DNA of 64,000 nucleotides from contig CM056743.1 in assembly GCA_029851415.1 (NCBI GenBank), positions 126,200,305 to 126,264,304 on the forward strand, in the 5' to 3' direction. How positions within the stretch are numbered: the first letter of the stretch is position 1; each line of letters begins with the position of its first letter. Under the pieces are notes generated by a model, which was not told the origin of the DNA, searched no databases, and worked only from the letters and a program-made list of their open reading frames with translations. Below, one piece after another: positions 35,242 through 64,000 of this stretch. This stretch comes from Eretmocerus hayati. Lineage: Eukaryota > Arthropoda > Insecta > Hymenoptera > Aphelinidae. The position numbers and the translations under genes are program-made.

Positions 35242-35627
35242 TTATGGAGCCCTCAGTGGAAAATTTAAGCACCATTCTGTCAAATTTGCTGCCCAGTGCC
35301 TCTCTTCAGTACCACGGAAACCTTTGAATCCTTCTGTTTTCATTCGAAATGGAAATTTGCCATTGAAAGTGTGAAGATGTTCAAGTAGTTTTGAGTATTT
35401 CAATGTGTGACATGTTTCTAGAAACTGATCAAAGCAGATGAATAGGTGGAAATTGACATGGACTGTATCCCATAATTCCCCATGCATACATTCATGAAAA
35501 ATATTACTGATGCTGCAAATAAATGCTCAGACTGACTAATTGATGTCTGTGAGACATGATTGCAGAACTCGTTAATTTGATAGAAAACCACAACAAAGAT
35601 TGATCCTGTGTGTGGTGCTGATTCCAT
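35242..35627 (-). pseudogene. Broken coding-like region in right TIR arm
   Basis: The inverted duplicate of 29196-29614. It has the same two overlapping frames, but here the C-terminal part is changed, because the roughly 70-bp segment is absent and the frame runs on into EWCLNFPLRAP. The family is not recognised. Confidence 0.3.
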
Positions 35628-36106
35628 AACATTCTGTAACTTGGATCAGCAAGTTTCTTGAAGGAGTTCATTCACCCTTCGACAGTATTTCATCAATGAG
35701 GTAGTACGAAACTGACACGTGTAGTCAGAAACGACCAATTACAATTCCACGAAACACTGTTGCTCACTCATTGAGGAATCAAGCTTTTATATCAGCAGTG
35801 CACTCATGAGAGTAATAACTACATGAGTATTCTGTGGACTCAATAAAATGATCTCTAACTTTCTGACTAACTGAAAGTAACGAGAATGAATTGTCCTCTC
35901 CGCTGTTTGGTTTCTATCCAGTGCCAGTGTTTCCATTCTTCAGGGTGGAGTAATATATCCAGGAACTAGTCATGAATCGCATCTGAGAATTCTGAATGCA
36001 TCAAACATGACAATTCAACGCACATCACGTGAAATTGAGCCTCACTGCAAGCGTACAAATTAGAGGTTATTTCCACAAATTTTGTTCTGCCACCGCTTCC
36101 TAGATA

Positions 36107-36505
36107 TTGCCGTCGTCCCAGAGCCATCCCGAAATCTGGAGCACTACATTAAAGAAAACTTCTCTTTTGCGGTGCATCCCAGTGCATCCTGGTGCACACA
36201 TGGGCGACCATAAATTCCACGTCGTCTGCAACGCACCTCTGAAATGCACCAAAATAAATTGTCAAGGCCCGGACGCCGATTCACTAAGTCGAGGCCGGGT
36301 CTCATTTCCTGGTGACCATCATCGGATCTTAACACCCTGGGTGAGCTGGTTGTGCCTCAAAACGCACACTGTTTATGAGTTTCAGACAAGTCACAAGCCC
36401 CTCTCCCGTAAAGTTGTCACATTCAAACATTCAAATTGTTCGCGCCTTGTTGCGCACTTGACCTACGCCATCGCGTGTTTTCCGCTCAACGAGGGGTGGG
36501 GGTAA
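36107..36505 (+). CDS. ORF inside right TIR arm, unidentified
   Basis: The inverted duplicate of the 132-codon frame at 28318-28716, with one visible residue difference. No known motif. It is most likely carried passively by the transposon arm. Confidence 0.2.
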   Translation: MPSSQSHPEIWSTTLKKTSLLRCIPVHPGAHMGDHKFHVVCNAPLKCTKINCQGPDADSLSRGRVSFPGDHHRILTPWVSWLCLKTHTVYEFQTSHKPLSRKVVTFKHSNCSRLVAHLTYAIACFPLNEGWG

Positions 36506-36798
36506 TTGTCAATAAATCTTTGGTTTTTAGAATAAACAAATTGTTTGGTCCTCAAGTAGGGGTTGAGGAATTAGTTTTGGACTCTCAGGAATAATTTGAG
36601 CCGGAGATCGGACTTGGGGAGACCTCCCTCGAGCCTCGCCAGACATACCGCAACGGTACCTTCATTCACTGTTTTTGGAAAATTGAAGGTTGAGAAATTA
36701 AAATCAGTCATATCCCGAGACTGAGGAATTCATGCCCTATCGATTGATATGAACATTGTATGAATTAAACAAAATTTTTCTGCCCACTATACCATGGT

Positions 36799-36807
36799 CC
36801 TTCAGTG
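36799..36807. repeat. Right target-site duplication
   Basis: CCTTCAGTG directly follows the right terminus of the 8.8-kb transposon and matches the copy at 28016-28024. Confidence 0.88.
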
Positions 36808-38640
36808 CGTTGTCCGGTTTGAACAGCTGTGTCAGATGACGCGCTTACACACGTGCGCTTTGCACGTTATTACTTCAAAATTTAAATGCCACCGCTTCTT
36901 TGAGTTGTGCGCGCGCCCTGCGCGGCATCTATACTCAGGACTTTGCCATCAACGAAACCAAACCATATTGCTGTTGCGCGGTCGACACGCACTCTTACAG
37001 ATAAACACGTACAGGTTCATTTAATGTTACCAGTAGATTTAAATGCCCATACAAATTGTAAGTGAGAGGTACGTGACAGATTTCTCACAGCGACAGAACC
37101 AAGTATCCGATTTGAGTGTGAGATTAGAAAAAGTCGAGTAATGGTCACAGGAATTTCACAAATTTTCACGAACAAATTTTTTTATTTTCATCTGTGTATT
37201 CCATTGGATCTGTAAGATCTTTTTACGGAATCTTGCCGCAACTTCGGCAATTTTCCATTGTAAAACTCGTCATCTTTACGATTGTCGAGACGTTTTTAAC
37301 TCTCTATCTCCGATTGGGAAGTTTTCGTTTCGGGTGACTTACCTAAATCAAAATCTTCATCACCCGGGATTCGATTGGCAGAAATTATTCAAGGACGATC
37401 CTTCATTCATGGACATAGTCTTCTTTTCACGAATTTTACATGTGTGTGCAGTAGGCAGTGAAGAATTGAGCGAAGAATAAAGGGAACCGTTGCGAGGACG
37501 CCTCTAGCCTGCAGAAATTACTCCAACCTTCCACTGTGTGGTACCTATATACCTATAAGTTTGTAGGTAACAGAGCACAAAGGAGACGGATTCGGGGTTC
37601 GGCTACCAGCTGCAAAGTTTCCTCTTATTGAGATGCCCCTCTTTTATATTCCTATAGGAGTGATGTATCATACCGACTCGATCCACTTTATGTTTTTTAT
37701 ATGAGAATTAGTTGATTAGAGATATGGATTGGCAATAGTTGGACAGCCCAAAACGATTAGTACATTGCATTTTTATCATAATTCAATGAATTTCAATGTT
37801 ATAATATACTTTATACCATCTGTGATATGACAATTTAGAAAAATGCCATGGCAGTTCAAAACTGATCCCGAATGGTGCTTTCAAAATCAAGTTTCTCACG
37901 AATCCCAGTCGTAAGTAGTTAATGCCGTTTATGGTCAGACGGAGCACGAGTCTCCATTGGTTTGTGACTTATTCTGCATTGAGATTTAGGGAAGATCCTT
38001 GTTGTGCACTTGTGAACTCAATAAGCGGCTCGATAAGCGGTGAACGACTTCGTCAGTTCTCCTGCACGATTGATGTGATGCGAAAAGATCAATTTTTCAA
38101 TAATGAAAAGAACGATAAATGGATCTCCCCGTTCATCAGTTTTACTGTATGCGGAGCGGTAGATGTAAGAGTAAGTATATGTATTGGAGGCCAATCAAGG
38201 ATTGTGCGGAAGGATGAAGGATGTGAGAATATGAAGCTATCGAAGCTGTCGGTAGCCATTCTTTTGGGAGGCTGTATCAATATGACGAAGTTGTTCAAAA
38301 TATCATGGTAAATGCATGACCAGCATCTGCAATGATAATTCATATCTTGAAAACTGTGAAAAATATGATCTACATTGCAAATGCATATCCCGCTTGTTCA
38401 TGCTCGGATTCATTTTCAATTTTCACAGTATGCAAATTATCTGCTTGTTCTTATGGTGCCGTGAGGACTGTGAAAGCCCATGAAAGCTGCAGGACTCTCC
38501 GAGTTCGTTCTGCACAGATGGATTGGTGTTTTTGTTTCTTAGAAAGTAGTATACAGGCATTCGTGAGCTGTTTTAAATTTTGGCTCGCTAACACAGTTCG
38601 CACTTGAATCATGCTGAATTTGAGGATTTTCTCTCGAAAA
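36808..38640. other. Intergenic region upstream of Enoph1
   Basis: No gene or clear repeat is recognised. The open frames are short and overlap on both strands with chance-like composition. Confidence 0.5.
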
Positions 38641-39237
38641 CGGGTAATTATATTTCATATACCCACACACGTGTTCGTACCGGCGTCTGGCTCTCAAGAA
38701 CATGAAAAGAAGGTCGGCGAACTCGCGACGTGCATGCCCGTGCGTGTGCGCATGACACGTGAGTGAGAAAGAGTACGTTCTCAGAAGAGAAGAGAGAGAG
38801 AAGGACAAAGTCAACGCCAAAGCCGGCCGGCCGGCACGGCAACACTGTACCCAAACCGTCACTTCGTGCAGCAGCCCGGATTTGATCGGACGTGCGATCA
38901 GCAGCAGCAGCTTCTGCAGACATTTGGCGGCGGGTCACAGCTTCTTCTGCGAAAAAGTGCATCCAGATAGCTCATCTGCAAAACTTTGTGTTCGACTCTG
39001 TCAACCCATTTGCTGTATTGCTGCTTGCTGCTGCTGCTGCTGCTCCGAGCTCCTGCTATATCCCCAACACCAAATTCGTCTCGGTAATTTCTATCAAAAA
39101 GTGAATACGTAAATCTATTCGAGCAGTGCCAACAGAGTCGCGCCAGGTAGCGCGATATAACCGACAAAACGGATTTCGAAGAAACCCGATACCTCTTCTA
39201 CGTGAGCAGGAAAGCCGGACCGGTGTGCAACAGAATC
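38641..39237 (+). promoter_or_regulatory. Enoph1 promoter and 5' UTR region
   Basis: This stretch is much richer in G+C and CpG than its surroundings (for example GCCGGCCGGCCGGCAC near 38821). It contains CAG/CTG runs near 38899 and 39027-39044. It sits directly upstream of the Enoph1 ATG, so it is the likely promoter and leader. No TATA box or defined start site can be named. Confidence 0.5.
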
Positions 39238-61136
<21,899 letters not shown>

Positions 61137-64000
61137 GCTGTACTCAACATTTTGCAGTTGAGCTCTAGACTTTCCACCAGCGATTATTAGGTTTCTTAAT
61201 TTCTACTATTTTATTAGTTGGAGTATCTGAAGTTTTCAAATATCAAATTGTCCTCGACATTCTGTGTTTGTTACACTTCACAAGAGATCTATTTATCACG
61301 AACTTTTCAATCCAGTTTTGGAATCAAAACCAGTGGCGCAATCAAATTCTTTCAAATCGAGAACTCAGCGTAGGGAATTTTTTAAACCAATTTTTCAATT
61401 ACAAGATAACTGTAAGAATTATTGCATCAGTCGGCTAATTGTCGTATCAATACACCCCGAGAATTGCAGGATACATGTTGTCATCGTCTAATCAATCAGA
61501 TTTGTTGTCTTGTCGAAGTTGTCGGAATTTTTCACGCTCGTTGTCGAGCGAGCACAAGAATCCCATTTAATGAGGTGCATCATTATATCATCTCAAACCA
61601 TTCTTCGCTTGTCAACTTTCTCTCGTAGATTTTTCCGTGAACCTATTCCTTACACCGCATTTGTCATTCGTACTTCATCAATATCTGTTTTGAAGACTTA
61701 CTTTTTGTGTTAGCAATGATTTCAGATGAAATCTTTTACATGTTGATGTTAGTTTCTTGATTCAAAAAAATTTAGATAACGAGGCCCAACATACTTCGCC
61801 TCACCTCCGTCTGTCGCAGTCATTTCTTGAAAGGTTCCCTTAATGATTCCGAGGAGTTGACAGTCGTCACGGACTTGAATCATGAAAGAGTTGATGGGCT
61901 TCGTTGCTGCTTGTGGACATTATGCTGATCTTTTCATTAAAGAACAAAACGTGTATCGGTATGACTATTTAACAAGATAAGTCGCCTATCACCTAGTCTG
62001 AGCAATGGTGGACTTGATAAGAAGTTGAATTTTGATGTCTATAACAAATTTGACACGCGTCACTTGTTTTACAAAATGGAGTGTCAGAAGTGTCATACAA
62101 GACGGATTAGCTTTGACCCAGCCCAGACTCATTAGACATCATTCCAAGTTCTTTGTAAACCATCATAATTACCGTAATTCTTTTATTTGTTCGTTTCCAA
62201 ACTCGCAGCATTTGATTACCTTTTTGTATCGAATGAGCAATTGTAACCTGAAGAATATTGAATTGTAAGTAGTAGACTTAGTTTTATTGTGTCATAGAAT
62301 GATACTGGAATGATGAGAGTGAGCTCAACATGAAAATGAATTTATCTTGAAATACTGTATCGTCATTGATATTTAATGAAGATTTTGATTAGTTTTTCAC
62401 TAAATCCATTTTTTCATTGCACTAAACTGATTGCAGATACTCTTTTTTCCGATTGACCGCCTCTTTCAATGTTGTGTACTTAAAAAATGCTGATGAATCT
62501 CACGACTAATGTAGAAGTTTTTCTCATGATTTGGCAATCCATTGGTTTGATGTTTTCCAATTGAAGTATTGTTCTTGACCAGTGTCTGAGAAGTGATTAT
62601 GTATCAATTTATAGATTCACAAACGTTTTGCGTTCGTCCTGTATTTGTATTGAATATCAATTATTGATTCGAGTTGCATTATTTCACATATGTGTGGAAT
62701 TACTTACTTTTAAGATAGCGACAATGGATAATGATTGTTCCTAAAAAATAATTTTTGATAGTTCAGAGAAACAAGGCTGTACAGTTATATCTATCGTATT
62801 TCATTGTCAACCCCGGACTGGTTAGCTAAACTACATTCCGATCCATATGCATCGGGGATGAGTTTATTTTCATCATTTTGTGTACTGTCGTGATGTTCCA
62901 GTATCTTGTCGAGAATAAGCAGCCTAAATGACACATTTTCCAACTGACTTTCACGTCATCACCCGATATCATCTCCATTTCATTCATCCAATTTTCGCGT
63001 CAATAGTTGGGGATTGTGCATGAGTGTTGCTTATTCGCAAGAAGGTTCAAAGCTATCTCAAAACTACGGATATTCACGAGATTGAACAATTTCTGAAAAA
63101 GAATTCAATCCTGCCTAGTGAGATTACTGGAAGTATATGTTATCTTCAATCAAAATGAGCATCGACGGCAAGTTTGTATTGAAACAATTGTTTTAATCTA
63201 GCCTCTACTGTGATTGTCTATCATAATAATCATGTCATCGACCTCTAAGTATTGGAACACGAAATAATTTTGAATCTCCTCAATGAGATACTTGGTGGTT
63301 GTGTTAACGATTTGTATACGAATTTTTATAAAAATAACTTCCTAATACCCTCCCACTGCGACGAGCTACTATAGCGTACCCTTCACTGTGCATGGACTGA
63401 TTTTGTCATTCCTCTTATGATGTCTGAAATAAAAATCATCACTGTCCAAATGTTGTGTTTGATCTATTGTATTACCATTCAAACTGGTGAGCTTACGCCC
63501 ACATCGAACGTTACGAATAACCTCGTCTTGAATCAATAAAAACTAGCAAACGAAGGATTCGTATTAAGTATCTCAATCTGAAACGAAATAATTTCACATA
63601 ACTTTGTATCAATCGCTAGGTCAGAAAGTGAAAAATTCCGAGTTCTTGATCATATATTTATGTATGCTTGCACTTCATAGATACATCCAAAATAACGGCA
63701 AGTTATTGATGACGAAGTCATCTTTTCGCGCGTTGAGTTGGGCTTCGGCTAAACGACGCACGCCCGCTCGTGGTTTGAGTATACCTATAGCGTGCGTTCT
63801 TATCTAATCGGCGCGCCGAGCCGAGCTTGCTCTTCGTAAACACACACGGGCACACATTCATCTCCCATACCTGTGGCTATATACATATCTTTGTGGAATT
63901 ACAATGGAATAGTAGATAACATATGAGACTATAATGAATTGGGAATCTCTTCAGATCGAGCTCCAAAATTAAGATGGTGTATGTGTCTACGATTTTATTG
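61137..64000 (+). other. Likely Enoph1 3' UTR and downstream intergenic DNA
   Basis: No further gene is recognised. AATAAA occurs at 63428-63433 and 63535-63540; either could serve as the Enoph1 poly(A) signal if its 3' UTR is long, but nearer variant signals are equally possible. Confidence 0.35.

Larger units (their letters stand above)
28025..36798. mobile_element. 8.8-kb DNA transposon with very long TIRs and a 9-bp TSD
   Basis: The termini are ACCATGGTATAGTGGGCA at 28025 and its exact complement ending 36798. They are flanked by the direct 9-bp repeat CCTTCAGTG at 28016-28024 and 36799-36807, a target-site duplication. The arms are 28025-29829 and 34733-36798; after removing a 329-bp insertion from the right arm they differ by one roughly 70-bp indel and few substitutions. 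The 4.9 kb interior holds nested repeats but no transposase that I recognise. A 9-bp TSD with long TIRs is usual for Mutator-like elements, but other superfamilies make 8-9 bp duplications, so the class is not settled. It is probably non-autonomous or degraded. Confidence 0.88.
34733..36798 (-). repeat. Right TIR arm of the 8.8-kb transposon
   Basis: This is the inverted copy of 28025-29829. It contains the 329-bp insertion at 34903-35231 and lacks the roughly 70-bp segment present in the left arm. Both events happened after the arms became identical. Confidence 0.88.

Overview
The window looks like an insect nuclear genome. Genes are intron-rich with GT-AG junctions, base composition is AT-rich, proteins are animal-type, and the introns and intergenic DNA are crowded with DNA-transposon relics. 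The gene set and sequence style suggest Hymenoptera, but nothing seen proves the order. All intron-exon structures below were joined by hand from GT/AG sites and reading phase. For all five spliced genes the summed exon length is an exact multiple of three.

Layout. 1-5.2 kb: transposon relics plus two unidentified exon-like ORFs. 5.2-8.8 kb (-): Pcd, pterin-4a-carbinolamine dehydratase, whose 3.1 kb first intron holds a tandem MITE pair and a double-hairpin element. 9.1-10.6 kb (-): the RNA polymerase I subunit Rpa49/POLR1E. 13.9-20.9 kb (-): a seven- or eight-exon gene for a single-RRM, Gly/Tyr/Ala-rich RNA-binding protein. 22.5-25.4 kb (+): CPSF2/CPSF100, divergent from the RRM gene. 28.0-36.8 kb: one 8.8 kb DNA transposon with about 1.8 kb terminal inverted repeats and a 9-bp target-site duplication, itself carrying nested insertions. 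39.2-61.1 kb (+): Enoph1, enolase-phosphatase E1 of methionine salvage, with a 14.6 kb third intron full of inverted repeats and an unusual acidic C-terminal tail of about 315 residues. 61.1-64 kb: likely 3' UTR and intergenic DNA.

The genes are housekeeping genes with unrelated roles: tetrahydrobiopterin recycling, rRNA transcription, RNA binding, mRNA 3'-end processing and methionine salvage. They do not form a pathway.

The most notable structures are: (1) the 8.8 kb long-TIR transposon with near-identical arms, one of which contains a 329-bp insertion whose empty site is preserved in the other arm; (2) a 3 kb inverted repeat in the Enoph1 intron whose arms are tandem arrays with an exact 156-bp period; (3) a double-hairpin element present twice, in which the two copies differ but each keeps its own pairing; (4) the Enoph1 acidic tail. 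No tRNA, rRNA or CRISPR was found.
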